Notes under the pieces: generated by a model | The model's input: only the letters and a program-made list of their open reading frames with translations | Databases searched by the model: none | Told to the model about the DNA's origin: nothing | Origin: Arthrobacter sp. ISL-95 | GTDB lineage: Bacteria > Actinomycetota > Actinomycetes > Actinomycetales > Micrococcaceae | NCBI RefSeq assembly: GCF_018613695.1 | Contig: NZ_JAGGPR010000005.1 | Location: 245,571 to 309,570, forward strand | Length of the DNA: 64,000 nt | Direction: 5' to 3' | Translations under genes and position numbers: made by a program | Shown here: one piece after another, positions 25,886-35,527 of the stretch | Layout: each line of letters opens with the position of its first letter | Numbering within the stretch: position 1 is the first letter of the stretch

Positions 25886-27973
25886 ATGTCTGAAACCACC
25901 GGACGCACGTTTCCGCTGCTCCCCATGCTTGGCCACACAAAAGGCAAGCGCAGTGCCGTCACGTGTGCTTTGAAGTGCGACAACGCCTGCTCGGGCGATG
26001 TCTGCAACACCAGCGCCAACGGATACTTCCGCGACATCGCCTCAACCGCTATGTCCCGCCGCGCGGCCTTGGGGCTCGGTGCCGCAGGCGCGCTGGCGAT
26101 CGTCCTCGGTGGCGCTGTTACTGGTGGCGACACCGCCGTGGCTGACCCGGGCAACGGGCTCTCCGATGCCGCGAAGAAGGGCTTCGAGAAGTCCAAGCTC
26201 AAGTTCACCGCCATCAAGCCCGTAGACGCAGCGGTGGATGCCTTCACCGTGCCCGAGGGGTTCGACTGGAAGCCGATCATCCGCTGGGGCGACCCCCTCT
26301 TCGCCGACTCGCCGGCCTTTGACCTCAACGCTCAGACCGCTGCAGCGCAGGCCCGCCAATTTGGCTACAACAACGACTACACGGACATCTTGCCGATTCC
26401 CGGTTCCAAGGATCGCCGTGCCGTGCTGTTCAGCAACCATGAGTACACCAATGAGAACATCATGCTCCCGGAAGGCTTCGACCCCGCCGAAGCGCGGGCA
26501 ATCGGGCGCGCAGGGCACGGATTGGCCGTGGTGGAACTCGAGCGCAAGAACAAGAACAAGCCGTGGAGCTACGTCCAGGGCGCCCCCTTGAACCGACGCT
26601 TCCTCACGGACACTGTTTACGAGCTGACCGGACCCGCCGCCGGCACCAACCTGGTCAAGACCATTGACGACCCCGCCGGTCGCTGGATCAAGGGCACACT
26701 AGGTAACTGCGCTGGTGGAACCACACCTTGGGGAACCATCCTCTCCGGCGAAGAGAATTTCAACGGCTACTTCGCGGCCCCGGGCACAAGCGACAGCGAC
26801 AAGCGCTACGGAATTTCCGCGAAGGCAACCACGCGCCAGTGGGAACTCGACGAGCCGCGTTTCGATACCCGCAACTCCGGCTACTCCAACGAGACCAACC
26901 GCTTTGGCTGGATCGTGGAAGTAGACCCGTTCGATCCCACCTCCACCCCCAGGAAGCACTCCGCCATGGGCCGCTTCAAACACGAGGGCGCCAACGTCAT
27001 CGTCGCTCCTTCCGGGCGCGTAGTGGCTTACATGGGCGACGACGAGCGCTTTGACTACCTCTACAAGTTCGTCTCAAAGGGCAAGTACCAGGCTGGCGAC
27101 TCCAAGGAAGCCCGCAAGAACAATATGAACCTGCTCTCCGAGGGCGACCTCTACGTGGCCCGCTTCACGGGTGACTCTCCCGCGGACATCGACGGTACCG
27201 GCAAGCTCCCCGCCGACCGCGCCTTTGATGGAACCGGTGAATGGCTTCCCCTGGTGGTCAACGGAACCTCAGCCGTGCCGGGCATGACCGTGCCCGAAGT
27301 TCTGGTCTACACCCGCCTCGCAGCTGACAAGGTTGGCCCCACCAAGATGGACCGTTGCGAGGACGTTGAACCGAACCCGCGGACGGGCAAGGTTTACGTG
27401 GCCTGCACCAACAACACGGACCGCGGCAAGCCGGGCAAGGAAAGCGCCACCGAGGTGAACCCGCGCAACCTGAACCGTGACGGCCACGTCGTGGAAATTA
27501 CCGAAGGGCGCGAGCAGACAGGCACCAAGTTCAACTGGAACCTCCTGTTGGTTGCAGGCGATCCCGCCAAGAACACCTCCACCTACTTCTCCGGATTCCC
27601 GGCCAACAAGGTCTCGCCCATTTCCTGCCCGGACAACGTGGCCTTCGACTCCGTGGGCAACCTCTGGATCTCCACCGACGGCGCCCCCGGCACCATCGGC
27701 TACGCGGACGGCCTGTTCAAGGTCACCCTCGAAGGACCTGAGCGCGGCAAGGTGGAGCAGTTCCTCGCAGTTCCCCGCGACGCCGAGACCTGTGGTCCCA
27801 TCATCCACGACGAAGAACGCACCGTTTTCGTCGCCGTTCAGCACCCCGGTGAGGACGGATCGTTCGCAGCCCAGAACTCCTTCTTCCCTGACTACGTCCC
27901 GGCCGGAGCCACGCCGGCCGCCGGTGCTGTGCGGGCACCTCGGCCCTCAGTAGTGCAGGTCTTCCGCAAGTAG
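25886..27973 (+). CDS. phoX: PhoX-family alkaline phosphatase
   Basis: A 695-residue PhoX/DUF839 protein, an exported Ca/Fe-dependent phosphatase that frees phosphate from organic esters. A Cys-rich N-terminal stretch (CALKCDNACSGDVC) precedes a Tat-type signal with the twin arginine in MSRRAALGLGAAGAL (residues ~53-67), which matches the long leader of this family. Conserved blocks include GNCAGGTTPWGTILSGEENF and FKHEGANVIV. It has an upstream GGAAGG ribosome site. No Pho-box was recognised in the 78 bp before it. Monocistronic, with a terminator directly after. Confidence 0.85.
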   Translation: MSETTGRTFPLLPMLGHTKGKRSAVTCALKCDNACSGDVCNTSANGYFRDIASTAMSRRAALGLGAAGALAIVLGGAVTGGDTAVADPGNGLSDAAKKGFEKSKLKFTAIKPVDAAVDAFTVPEGFDWKPIIRWGDPLFADSPAFDLNAQTAAAQARQFGYNNDYTDILPIPGSKDRRAVLFSNHEYTNENIMLPEGFDPAEARAIGRAGHGLAVVELERKNKNKPWSYVQGAPLNRRFLTDTVYELTGPAAGTNLVKTIDDPAGRWIKGTLGNCAGGTTPWGTILSGEENFNGYFAAPGTSDSDKRYGISAKATTRQWELDEPRFDTRNSGYSNETNRFGWIVEVDPFDPTSTPRKHSAMGRFKHEGANVIVAPSGRVVAYMGDDERFDYLYKFVSKGKYQAGDSKEARKNNMNLLSEGDLYVARFTGDSPADIDGTGKLPADRAFDGTGEWLPLVVNGTSAVPGMTVPEVLVYTRLAADKVGPTKMDRCEDVEPNPRTGKVYVACTNNTDRGKPGKESATEVNPRNLNRDGHVVEITEGREQTGTKFNWNLLLVAGDPAKNTSTYFSGFPANKVSPISCPDNVAFDSVGNLWISTDGAPGTIGYADGLFKVTLEGPERGKVEQFLAVPRDAETCGPIIHDEERTVFVAVQHPGEDGSFAAQNSFFPDYVPAGATPAAGAVRAPRPSVVQVFRK

Positions 27974-27999
27974 CGCCTGCTTTCATTCGATACTGACGA

Positions 28000-28035
28000 A
28001 TGCTCCCTCGCCCGTGGTCACGGGTGGGGGAGCAT
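28000..28035 (+). terminator. terminator of phoX
   Basis: A long stem with two G-T pairs (28000-28016 with 28019-28035, starting ATGCTCCC) has a tight turn at GGTC and is followed by TTCGTCTC. It lies 27 bp after the phoX stop. Confidence 0.8.
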
Positions 28036-28050
28036 TTCGTCTCCCGTCGT

Positions 28051-28146
28051 TCTCTCACATCCCGCGTACTTGGGCCGGTCCCTCTCTCACATTCCGCGTG
28101 CTTGGGGCCATCGTTCTCTCACATCCCGCGTGCTTGGGGCCACTGT
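28051..28146 (-). repeat. three 32-bp tandem repeats
   Basis: Three consecutive 32-bp units start at 28051, 28083 and 28115, each beginning TCTCTCACATCCCGCGT or close to it. Read on the minus strand they fit the consensus TGGCCC-N-AAG-N5-GGGATGTGAG, which also occurs twice on the plus strand at 28296-28359. They occupy the phoX-menD gap. Confidence 0.75.
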
Positions 28147-28295
28147 TGCGCAGACAGAGGCCCTTCAGCTGGCTGATCTGACACCGCTCGGTTCGCCCAG
28201 GTTCGCGCGCTTCGACCCTCCCTTCAAGCCTTGGTTCCTCCGCCATAACGAGGTAGTTCTGGGCGTCAAGGAACCCAAACGGCACCCGGGTGATA

Positions 28296-28359
28296 GACGG
28301 TTGGCCGGAAGGGCTAGGGATGTGAAAGACGGTTGGCCCGAAGGGCTAGGGATGTGAGC
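28296..28359 (+). repeat. two 32-bp tandem repeats, inverted relative to the first cluster
   Basis: Two 32-bp units (28296-28327 and 28328-28359), each GACGGTTGGCC then GAAGGGCTAGGGATGTGA. The unit length and core match the cluster at 28051-28146 in reverse orientation. They end about 25 bp before the menD -10 box. The 150 bp between the clusters holds no gene I can support. Confidence 0.75.
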
Positions 28360-28396
28360 GAGCGTTCGGGTCCGGGAGCGCCAATAGACTGGGACG

Positions 28397-30106
28397 GTGA
28401 CTTCCCAGGACTCTCTGACATCCATTGGCGCCGCACGGATCGCCGTTACCGCACTGCTCGACGGCGGTGTGCGGCACGTGGTGGTAGCACCAGGTTCGCG
28501 GTCAGCGCCTATGGCCTACGCGCTCGCGGAAGCTGAAGCCGCCGGTCGCGTTCGGATCCACGTCCGCATCGATGAACGTGACGCTGGCTTCACCGCGCTG
28601 GGACTCGCACTTTCCACCCAGGCTCCCGTGGCAGTAGTGACAACGTCCGGTACGGCGGTGGGCAACCTCCTGCCCGCGGTGATGGAAGCCAATCATTCCG
28701 CCGTTCCCGTGGTGGTGATCTCGGCTGACCGTCCCGAGGAACTTCACGGAACCGGGGCGAACCAAACCACCATCCAATTGGACCTTTTCGGCGAACACGT
28801 AAGATTCGCCGTCGCCGTCCCGGCCGGTGACCATCCACAAAAGGCTGTTGCCACTGCGCTTTACGCAGCCACGGGCGCCCTCGAAGATACCCCTCCGGGG
28901 CCCGTCCAAGTGAACCTCGCCTTCCGGGATCCCTTGGTTCCCGCTGGCGGCGACGCCCTTCCGGAAGCGGCGGGTCGCGGCGTGTTCCATTACGTCGCCG
29001 GTCCGCAGGCGCTGGACCTTCCTGCAGCATCAAGCGAACTCGCCGAGCGACGCACCGTAGTCCTCGCAGGCCACGACGCCGGGCCCGTAGCCGAAGCTTT
29101 TGCCCGCGCTCACGGCCTGCCCCTGCTTGCTGAACCTTCATCCAACGCACGTTTCGGGCCGAACGTCGTAGGGCCATACCGCGTCTTGCTGGCACACTTC
29201 GGTCCTGACTCGCCCACGCCAATTGAACGCGTCGTTCTGTTCGGAAGGGCAACTCTCTCGCGTCCGGTGGCTGCCCTGTTGGCCCGTGAGTCTGTTGAAT
29301 CTGCGATCTACCAGCCCGTCCCTGTTGCCTGGTACGAGGCTGGCCGACGCCGCGAAACCCCTATCGAAACCTTGCCGGAACTCGCCGAATTCGCAGGCCG
29401 CGGCTCTGCCGATTGGCTCGATTCGTGGCTCCTCGCAGGCGCTGCAGCTCAGCACGGCCTCGACGGCGTGCTCGCGGGGGAGATCCACGCAAAGGGCCCA
29501 TCGGTCGGGGCCACAGTCTGGGAGCATTCCCGCGGACAATTGGTGCTCGGTTCCTCCAACGGCATCCGCGACGTCGACCTCGCCGGCCAACCCCACCCCG
29601 AGCCCATCGCCACGGTTTACGCCAACCGCGGTCTCGCTGGCATCGACGGAACCATCGCCACGGCCACCGGCATCGCCTTGGGCAGCGGCCGCGAGACCAC
29701 GGTTCTTCTGGGTGACGTCACGTTCCTTCACGACGCCGGTGGACTGCTCCTCGGCCACGGAGAACCCGTGCCCGACCTCCGGATCGTGGTGCTCAACGAC
29801 TCCGGCGGTGCCATTTTCAGCCTCCTCGAACACGGGGCCGTCGAGGACTCAGGAGCCTACGGCACCGCCGTCGAGCGCCTCTTTGCTACCCCGCACACAG
29901 TGGACATTTCGGCACTCGCGGCGGCTTACGGCGTCGGACACCAAGCGGTAACCACGACGGCGGAACTCACCGCGGCCCTCAAGTCACCGCTGAAGGGGCG
30001 CACCATTGTTGAAGTGCGCGTGGACCGGGCAGATTTACGCGAGCTCCATGCACGGATCAAGGAAGCCATCTCGGCCGCAGTAGGCCAGGTCCTGACGGCG
30101 GGCTAG
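28397..30106 (+). CDS. menD: SEPHCHC synthase (menaquinone)
   Basis: A 569-residue thiamine-diphosphate enzyme that joins isochorismate and 2-oxoglutarate in menaquinone synthesis. The N-terminus has the MenD signature VVVAPGSRSAPMAYAL and HVRIDERDAGFTALG (catalytic Glu); the C-terminal cofactor domain has LLGDVTFLHDAGGLL with NDSGGAIFS. The start is GTG 28397, six bases after a -10 box TAGACT (28385-28390), which suggests a leaderless transcript. The five 32-bp repeats lie just upstream. It follows MenF (33292) in the pathway. Confidence 0.95.
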   Translation: MTSQDSLTSIGAARIAVTALLDGGVRHVVVAPGSRSAPMAYALAEAEAAGRVRIHVRIDERDAGFTALGLALSTQAPVAVVTTSGTAVGNLLPAVMEANHSAVPVVVISADRPEELHGTGANQTTIQLDLFGEHVRFAVAVPAGDHPQKAVATALYAATGALEDTPPGPVQVNLAFRDPLVPAGGDALPEAAGRGVFHYVAGPQALDLPAASSELAERRTVVLAGHDAGPVAEAFARAHGLPLLAEPSSNARFGPNVVGPYRVLLAHFGPDSPTPIERVVLFGRATLSRPVAALLARESVESAIYQPVPVAWYEAGRRRETPIETLPELAEFAGRGSADWLDSWLLAGAAAQHGLDGVLAGEIHAKGPSVGATVWEHSRGQLVLGSSNGIRDVDLAGQPHPEPIATVYANRGLAGIDGTIATATGIALGSGRETTVLLGDVTFLHDAGGLLLGHGEPVPDLRIVVLNDSGGAIFSLLEHGAVEDSGAYGTAVERLFATPHTVDISALAAAYGVGHQAVTTTAELTAALKSPLKGRTIVEVRVDRADLRELHARIKEAISAAVGQVLTAG

Positions 30107-30136
30107 ACCCCGGCCTCGGGTGGTTTGTGGGTTGGG

Positions 30137-30560
30137 CGCTACCGTTACCGCGGATCGCACCGGTAACCGTTGGTGTGAATGGCGCGTAAGGGTGCGCTGC
30201 GGGCAAACGAGGGGTGCGCCGGGCGGAAACGGGTGCGCCCGGCTGGGTGTGCACGTGCGGTGAATTCGTGGGTTGGCGGCGGAGTGGGGCTTCGCTACAG
30301 TTGCCGCGGATCGCACCCGTAACCGTTGGTGCGAATGGCGCGTAAGGGTGCGCTGCGGGCGAATGAGGGGTGCTCCGTGCGGAAACGGGTGCGCCCGGCG
30401 GGTGTGCACGTGCGCGACTTCGTGGGTTGGCGGCGGAGGAGTGGGGCATCGCTACCGTTGCCGCCGATCGCACCCGTAACCGTTGGTGCGAATGACGCGT
30501 AAGGGTGCGCTGCCGGCGACCGAGGGGTGCGCCGGGCGGAAACAGGGGCGCTCCCGCACC
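30137..30560 (+). repeat. three tandem copies of the GGTGCG-family repeat (~157 bp)
   Basis: Units start at 30137, 30293 and 30450 with CGCTACNGTT, then GATCGCACC, GTAACCGTTGG and the hexamer series. In unit 1 the hexamers are at 30172 (variant GGTGTG), 30191, 30213 and 30232, that is 19, 22 and 19 bp. This is the same rhythm as at 12031 although the filler sequence differs. It occupies the gap between menD and the convergent amino-acid importer. Confidence 0.8.
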
Positions 30561-30584
30561 CACGGGCGTGCCCAACGCAAAAAG

Positions 30585-30623
30585 AACGGGCAGCACCCCA
30601 GAGAGGGGTACCGCCCGCCCGTT
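30585..30623 (-). terminator. terminator of the amino-acid importer operon
   Basis: An interrupted stem with outer arms AACGGGC/GCCCGTT (30585-30591 and 30617-30623) and inner arms ACCCC/GGGGT is followed on the minus strand by CTTTTTG. It lies 17 bp after the ATPase gene. Confidence 0.85.
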
Positions 30624-30639
30624 AGAACGAACTAGAGGG

Positions 30640-31434
30640 TCAGTCCTCCACCACGTCGATGTGCGTGGGGTCGAGGACGCGGCGCAGGAATTCCTTGGTA
30701 CGCGGCTGGGTGGGGGCGCTGATGACGTTCTCCGCCGGCCCTTCTTCCACCACAACACCGGCGTCCATGAACACCACGCGGTCGGCAACTTCGCGGGCGA
30801 AGCCCATCTCGTGGGTGACCACCAACATGGTCATGCCTTCCTGGGCCAGCTTGCGCATGACGGCCAGAACATCGCCCACGGTTTCGGGGTCGAGTGCGGA
30901 CGTGGGCTCATCGAAAAGCATGAGCTGCGGGTCCATGGACAGTGCGCGGGCAATGGCGACGCGCTGCTGCTGGCCACCGGAGAGCTGGTCCGGGAAACGG
31001 TCCGCAAGGTGTCCCAAGCCAACGCGTTCCAGGTTGTGGCGCGCCACCCCAGCGGCCTCCGACTTGGACCGTTTGAGCACCTTCATCTGGGAGATGGTGC
31101 AGTTGTCCAAGACGCTCAGGTGCGGGAACAGGTTGAAGTGCTGGAACACCATTCCGACGTTCCGGCGCATGCGGTTGAGGTCCACGTCCGGGTCTGTTGC
31201 CTCGAACTCGCCCACGTTGATGGTTCCCCCGTTGGGCTGCTCGAGCAGATTGACGCAGCGGAGGAGAGTGGATTTACCCGAGCCCGAAGGCCCGATCAAG
31301 CAAACAACCTGGCCCGGTTCTACGGTCAGCGAGATGCCTTTGAGGACCTCGTTGCTGCCGTAGGACTTCCGGAGATCCTTGATGTTTACGCCGGCGGCTT
31401 GAACGGTGGACGTGCTCCCAGTGGAGTTATTCAT
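30640..31434 (-). CDS. polar amino-acid ABC transporter ATPase
   Basis: A 264-residue ABC ATPase of the GlnQ/HisP group. Walker A is GPSGSGKS, the Q-loop lies in [14 protein letters not shown], the signature is LSGGQQQR, Walker B is LMLFDEP and the switch His is in VVTHEMGFA. The [12 protein letters not shown] block is typical of amino-acid importers. Last gene of the operon binding protein, permease, ATPase, 11 bp after the permease gene. Imports a polar amino acid such as glutamate or glutamine; the exact one is unknown. Confidence 0.9.
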   Translation of the reverse strand: MNNSTGSTSTVQAAGVNIKDLRKSYGSNEVLKGISLTVEPGQVVCLIGPSGSGKSTLLRCVNLLEQPNGGTINVGEFEATDPDVDLNRMRRNVGMVFQHFNLFPHLSVLDNCTISQMKVLKRSKSEAAGVARHNLERVGLGHLADRFPDQLSGGQQQRVAIARALSMDPQLMLFDEPTSALDPETVGDVLAVMRKLAQEGMTMLVVTHEMGFAREVADRVVFMDAGVVVEEGPAENVISAPTQPRTKEFLRRVLDPTHIDVVED

Positions 31435-31445
31435 GACTGTCCTGC

Positions 31446-32237
31446 CTATCGCTTAGTCCGCGCGGAGCGGCTTTCGAACTTCCGTGCCAGGAGGCTCAAC
31501 GGGATGGTGATGACCAGGTAGAAGGCACCAGCCACGAGCAGTGGCGTGAGGCCTGCACCAAGGCTGGAGATGCCGTCGCGGCCAAACTTGGTGAGCTCGT
31601 ACTGGGAGGCGGTGAGGCCCAGGACGTAGATCAGCGAGGAGTCTTTGGTGAGCAGGATGATCTCGTTGGTCAGCGGCGGCAGGACGATCTTGAATGCCTG
31701 CGGGATGACGATTGAGATCATGGCCCGCCACTGCGGCATGCCTAGGGAACGGGCTGCTTCCATCTGGCCCTTGGGCACAGCTTGCAGGCCGGCGCGCAAC
31801 GTTTCGGCGATGTAGGCCGAAGCCACCATGCCCAGCGAAACCATGACCACGATGTTGACGTCCCACTGGACACCGAACGCCAGGGGAACACCGTAGCCGA
31901 AAGCGATGAAGACCAGCAGCGCGGGAACTCCACGGAAGAACTCGATGTATCCGGTGGCGAGCCAGCGGTACAACGGGAAGGAGGAGAGCTTCATCAGGGC
32001 AAGCAGAAGGCCGCCTGACAAACCCACCACGAAAGCCAGCGCCGTGTAGATGAGCGTGTTCTTGAGGCCCACCAGGAAGATGTCCGGAAACATCGGCCCG
32101 ATCTTGGAGAAGTTGAAGACGCTGGTACCAATGGTCTTCCAGTCCACAGCAAGGATCACTGCGACCACAGCCACTACGAAGATTCCGGCCTGGACGTACA
32201 AACTGACTTTGGCTCGTTGACGTGCAGTCATTGCCAT
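31446..32237 (-). CDS. polar amino-acid ABC transporter permease
   Basis: A 263-residue HisM/GlnP-type permease with about five helices. The EAA-like loop [20 protein letters not shown] is clear, and [20 protein letters not shown] is the typical second-helix block. Only one permease gene is present, so the channel is probably a homodimer. It lies between the binding-protein gene (about 100 bp upstream, across a stem-loop) and the ATPase gene. Confidence 0.9.
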   Translation of the reverse strand: MAMTARQRAKVSLYVQAGIFVVAVVAVILAVDWKTIGTSVFNFSKIGPMFPDIFLVGLKNTLIYTALAFVVGLSGGLLLALMKLSSFPLYRWLATGYIEFFRGVPALLVFIAFGYGVPLAFGVQWDVNIVVMVSLGMVASAYIAETLRAGLQAVPKGQMEAARSLGMPQWRAMISIVIPQAFKIVLPPLTNEIILLTKDSSLIYVLGLTASQYELTKFGRDGISSLGAGLTPLLVAGAFYLVITIPLSLLARKFESRSARTKR

Positions 32238-32266
32238 GGGGTTCTCACATTCATGTTGCGCAGGTG

Positions 32267-32304
32267 GGGCCCCGAAAGGACCTGAACAGATCGTTTCGGG
32301 GCCC
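32267..32304 (-). terminator. intercistronic stem-loop after the binding-protein gene
   Basis: Perfect 11-bp arms GGGCCCCGAAA/TTTCGGGGCCC (32267-32277, 32294-32304) lie between the binding-protein and permease genes. It probably ends or stabilises part of the mRNA so that more binding protein than permease is made. Confidence 0.75.
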
Positions 32305-32335
32305 GCCTACGTGATCTTGGGAGCCGGAGCTCGGA

Positions 32336-33133
32336 CTACTTGGTGGCTTCGCCGAACCAGGTGGTCTCGAACTTCTTCAGGGAGCCGTCATCGGTGATGC
32401 GCTTGAGCGTGGCGTTCACGGCATCCGCCATGGCGGTGTTGCCCTTCTTGATGGAGATGCCCAGCTTCTCGCCCGTTGCGTAGTCTTCAACGCGCTTGAG
32501 GTTGGAATCGTCCTTGATGGCGTAGCCCAGCACGGACTGGTTACCCACTGCGGCATCGATCGTGCCGGCCTTGAGGGCCTGGACCAGGAGGCCGGAGTCC
32601 TCGAACTGCTGGGCGTCGATTCCCTTGTCCTTGGCGTACTGTGCACCGGTGGTAGCCTGCTGGACGCCCACCTTCTTGCCCTTGGCGCCGTCAATGTTGC
32701 TGATGCCGGAGGACGAGGTAGCTACGAGGGTCAGGTCGTCGTCCAAGTACGGGGTGGAGAAGTCCATGACGCTCTTGCGGACATCCGTGATGGAGATCGA
32801 GGAGATCGAGACATCGCAGCCGGTCAGTGCCGTGCCGGTCTCGATTGCTTCGAAGGAGCTGTCCACCACGTTGAGTTCTGCCTTGACGTCCTTGGCGATC
32901 TCGGCGGCGATGTCCATATCGAAGCCTACGATCTTGCCGTCCTTCTGGAATTCGAAAGGCTCGTAGGGAACGTCCGAGCACACCGTGAACTTGCCGGCGT
33001 TGATGAGCTTGAGGCCCGAGTCCGAGGACGCGGCCGGAGTGGAGGAACCACCACAGGCGGTCAGGGCCAAGGCGCCTGCTGCGAGCACGGCGGCAATCTT
33101 GGTGCCGGACAGAACCGAACGGGAGATCTGCAT
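32336..33133 (-). CDS. polar amino-acid ABC transporter substrate-binding lipoprotein
   Basis: A 265-residue family-3 solute-binding protein. The signal peptide ends in a lipobox (ALALTACGGSS), so it is anchored by lipid outside the membrane. The ligand-binding core has the standard blocks VGFDMDIAAEIAKDV and AIETGTALTGCDVSIS. First gene of the leftward importer operon, with AAAGG before the start. The stem-loop just after it suggests extra expression relative to the permease and ATPase. Confidence 0.9.
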   Translation of the reverse strand: MQISRSVLSGTKIAAVLAAGALALTACGGSSTPAASSDSGLKLINAGKFTVCSDVPYEPFEFQKDGKIVGFDMDIAAEIAKDVKAELNVVDSSFEAIETGTALTGCDVSISSISITDVRKSVMDFSTPYLDDDLTLVATSSSGISNIDGAKGKKVGVQQATTGAQYAKDKGIDAQQFEDSGLLVQALKAGTIDAAVGNQSVLGYAIKDDSNLKRVEDYATGEKLGISIKKGNTAMADAVNATLKRITDDGSLKKFETTWFGEATK

Positions 33134-33291
33134 GTTGTTTACCTTTTGTTGCGGTGGATGCTGAACTGAGTCGGTTTTAGTGTAGCGCCGAACGTGAGAT
33201 GTGCATCACAGGAAACTAAGTTTCACTATTGGATAACAAGTTTACTCACTTATCAAGCCCGCCAAGAGGGGTCCTGTCTGGAATCCCAGAA

Positions 33292-34647
33292 TCAGCGCTT
33301 GATGCCCAGGGCTTCCAGCATAGGCCGGAATTTAGCCCACGTTTCGGCCAATTCGGCTTCCGGTACGGAGCCTTCCACGATCCCGCAGCCGGCATACAAG
33401 CGCACCGTATTGGCGTCCTCGATGACAGCCCCGCGGAGTGCGATGCCCCATTCACCGTTGCCGGCGGCGTCCAGCCAACCGACTGGCCCGGCGTAGGGGC
33501 CGCGGTCCAAATGCTCGAGTTTTCGGATAAGGGCACCGGCTACCAACGTGGGCGTTCCGCAGACTGCCGCAGTTGGGTGCAGCGCGTTGATCAGGGCCAG
33601 GCAGGTGGGGACATGTCCCTCGATGTCCGCCAGCTCCGCCTTCACATCCGAGGCCAGGTGCCACACATTGGGCAGTTCCAGAATGAAGGGCTCGCTATGG
33701 GAATTCATGGCTTCCGAGAAGGGAGCCAGCTGCCGGGTCAGTGAATCAATGGCGATCTCGTGCTCATGGCGTTGTTTTTCCGAACCGGCCAGGACCCGTT
33801 CCGCATATTCCATGGGGGATCCGTCCATGCCGTCTGCATCGCGGCGATCCAACGTCCCGGCCAGCACGCGCGCCTGCGCAGTGCGCCCCTCCACCTGAAT
33901 CAGCATCTCCGGCGTAGCACCTACCAACCCGTCTACACCGTACGTCCAGCATTCGCGGTACCTCGCGGCAAGCTGGCGAAGAACCTCGGCAGCGTTGACG
34001 CCCTCTGGAAGGTTAGCGACGACGTCGCGCGCCAACACGAGCTTCTCCAACTTTCCGGCGCGGATTTCCTCCACGCCGTTGGAAACGGCCTCCATCCAAG
34101 CGGCCTCGCTCAGGGATCCGCGGCTCAGGTGACCAGCCGAGCCGTTCGCAGCAATAGCGTCAGGTGAGAGTCCGACGTCGGGCCCTCCGGCGGCTGGACC
34201 CTCGCCGTTGGGCTCCGGCTCAGTAAGCCAGTGGTCCACGGCGGCGAGGACGCCGGCCTCGGTGAGGGGGCCGTCGTCGAACGTTAATTGGGTGGCCCAG
34301 GCGCGGCCATCGCGGATGCCAATCACCAGCTCGGGGAGAATCAAGCGGGAAACGTGAGGGGAGGTTTTGGAGAAGGCAAAGGAGCCGAAAGCCACCGGGC
34401 CAGTGCCCGGAACCTCCACCAGATCCGTGATTTCCGCCTCAATAATGAGGTGCCGCCACCAGATGTCGGCCTCTAGGAATCGCTCGGGGCCGGTGGCGTT
34501 GAAGCGGGTCAGCTCGCCGTAGCCAACCAGGCCGGCCTCGCGGCGGGACCAGCAGAGGACGTCGTCCCGCACCAGAAACGACGGCAGCCCCCCTGAGGAT
34601 GATTCAACATCGAGGGGGACTGTCAAGGTGCGGAGCGTGCTCGTCAT
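33292..34647 (-). CDS. menF: isochorismate synthase
   Basis: A 451-residue chorismate-utilising enzyme that converts chorismate to isochorismate, the entry step to menaquinone. The family core is in the C-terminal half: KLEKLVLARDVV, VGATPEMLIQ, ARVLAGTLDR, EKQRHEHEIAIDSL, HLASDVKAEL, LHPTAAVCGTP and RLYAGCGIV. The isochorismate rather than siderophore role is inferred from the neighbours, since no siderophore genes are present. Divergent from menG across 91 bp. Confidence 0.85.
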   Translation of the reverse strand: MTSTLRTLTVPLDVESSSGGLPSFLVRDDVLCWSRREAGLVGYGELTRFNATGPERFLEADIWWRHLIIEAEITDLVEVPGTGPVAFGSFAFSKTSPHVSRLILPELVIGIRDGRAWATQLTFDDGPLTEAGVLAAVDHWLTEPEPNGEGPAAGGPDVGLSPDAIAANGSAGHLSRGSLSEAAWMEAVSNGVEEIRAGKLEKLVLARDVVANLPEGVNAAEVLRQLAARYRECWTYGVDGLVGATPEMLIQVEGRTAQARVLAGTLDRRDADGMDGSPMEYAERVLAGSEKQRHEHEIAIDSLTRQLAPFSEAMNSHSEPFILELPNVWHLASDVKAELADIEGHVPTCLALINALHPTAAVCGTPTLVAGALIRKLEHLDRGPYAGPVGWLDAAGNGEWGIALRGAVIEDANTVRLYAGCGIVEGSVPEAELAETWAKFRPMLEALGIKR

Positions 34648-34738
34648 GATGGAACAACAGTACTCCCGTGCTCAGCCAGAATTTGAGCCGACTTCTACAG
34701 CGCAGCAAAGTCGGTTGAATGTCTGAGACAATTACAAG

Positions 34739-35500
34739 GTGAACCGAGCATCCTTGGAAAAGCGTCCGGACGAAGTTGCGACGATGTTTGATGATGTCGC
34801 CCCAAAATACGACGTCGTCAATGATGTCCTGTCCATGGGGCAGACACGGCGTTGGCGCCGGATCGTAGTTGATGCCATGGACGTCAAGGTGGGTCAGAAG
34901 GTCCTTGACCTCGCCGCCGGAACGGGAACATCCAGCGAACCCTACGCCGATGCAGGCGTAGACGTAGTGGCCTGCGACTTCTCCCTGGGCATGCTCAAGG
35001 TAGGTAAGCGCCGCCGCCCGGACATCGACTTCATTGCCGGTGACGCCACCAACCTGCCGTTCGCTGACAACAGCTTCGATGCTTCCACCATCTCCTTTGG
35101 CCTCCGCAACGTGGTTGAACCCCGCAAGGCCCTCGAGGAAATGCTGCGCGTCACCAAGCCCGGCGGCCGCCTGGTCATTGCCGAGTTCTCGCACCCAGTA
35201 GTTCCGCTGTGGCGCAACCTCTACACCGAGTACCTGATGCGCGCGCTCCCGGCCATCGCCACCAAGGTCTCCTCCAACCCGGACGCCTATGTGTACCTCG
35301 CCGAGTCCATCCGCGCCTGGCCGGACCAGGACCACCTGGCCCAGTGGCTCCAGGATGCCGGCTGGACGGATGTCACCTACCGCAACCTCAGCGGCGGAAT
35401 TGTTGCCGTGCACCGTGCGCAGAAGCCCGCCGAACACCGCGAAAGTGTTCCCGTGGCCAAGCTCCGCCGCCAGATCAAGCCGCACCACCAAGCCGGCTAA
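34739..35500 (+). CDS. menG: demethylmenaquinone methyltransferase
   Basis: A 253-residue UbiE/MenG-type SAM methyltransferase that adds the ring methyl group in the last core step of menaquinone synthesis. The SAM site is [19 protein letters not shown], with the UbiE signatures [18 protein letters not shown] and [14 protein letters not shown]. The start is GTG 34739, six bases after a -10 like GACAAT (34727-34732), so leaderless translation is likely. Followed at 27 bp by menJ and then the polyprenyl synthase, a probable operon that finishes the quinone and its tail. Confidence 0.93.
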   Translation: MNRASLEKRPDEVATMFDDVAPKYDVVNDVLSMGQTRRWRRIVVDAMDVKVGQKVLDLAAGTGTSSEPYADAGVDVVACDFSLGMLKVGKRRRPDIDFIAGDATNLPFADNSFDASTISFGLRNVVEPRKALEEMLRVTKPGGRLVIAEFSHPVVPLWRNLYTEYLMRALPAIATKVSSNPDAYVYLAESIRAWPDQDHLAQWLQDAGWTDVTYRNLSGGIVAVHRAQKPAEHRESVPVAKLRRQIKPHHQAG

Positions 35501-35527
35501 CCAGCACAGCCTGTTGATTAGGACGTC

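Noticed and set aside
28051..28359. CRISPR-like array of 32-bp units
   Set aside because: Units are directly adjacent with no variable spacers, there are only five in two orientations, and no cas genes lie near.
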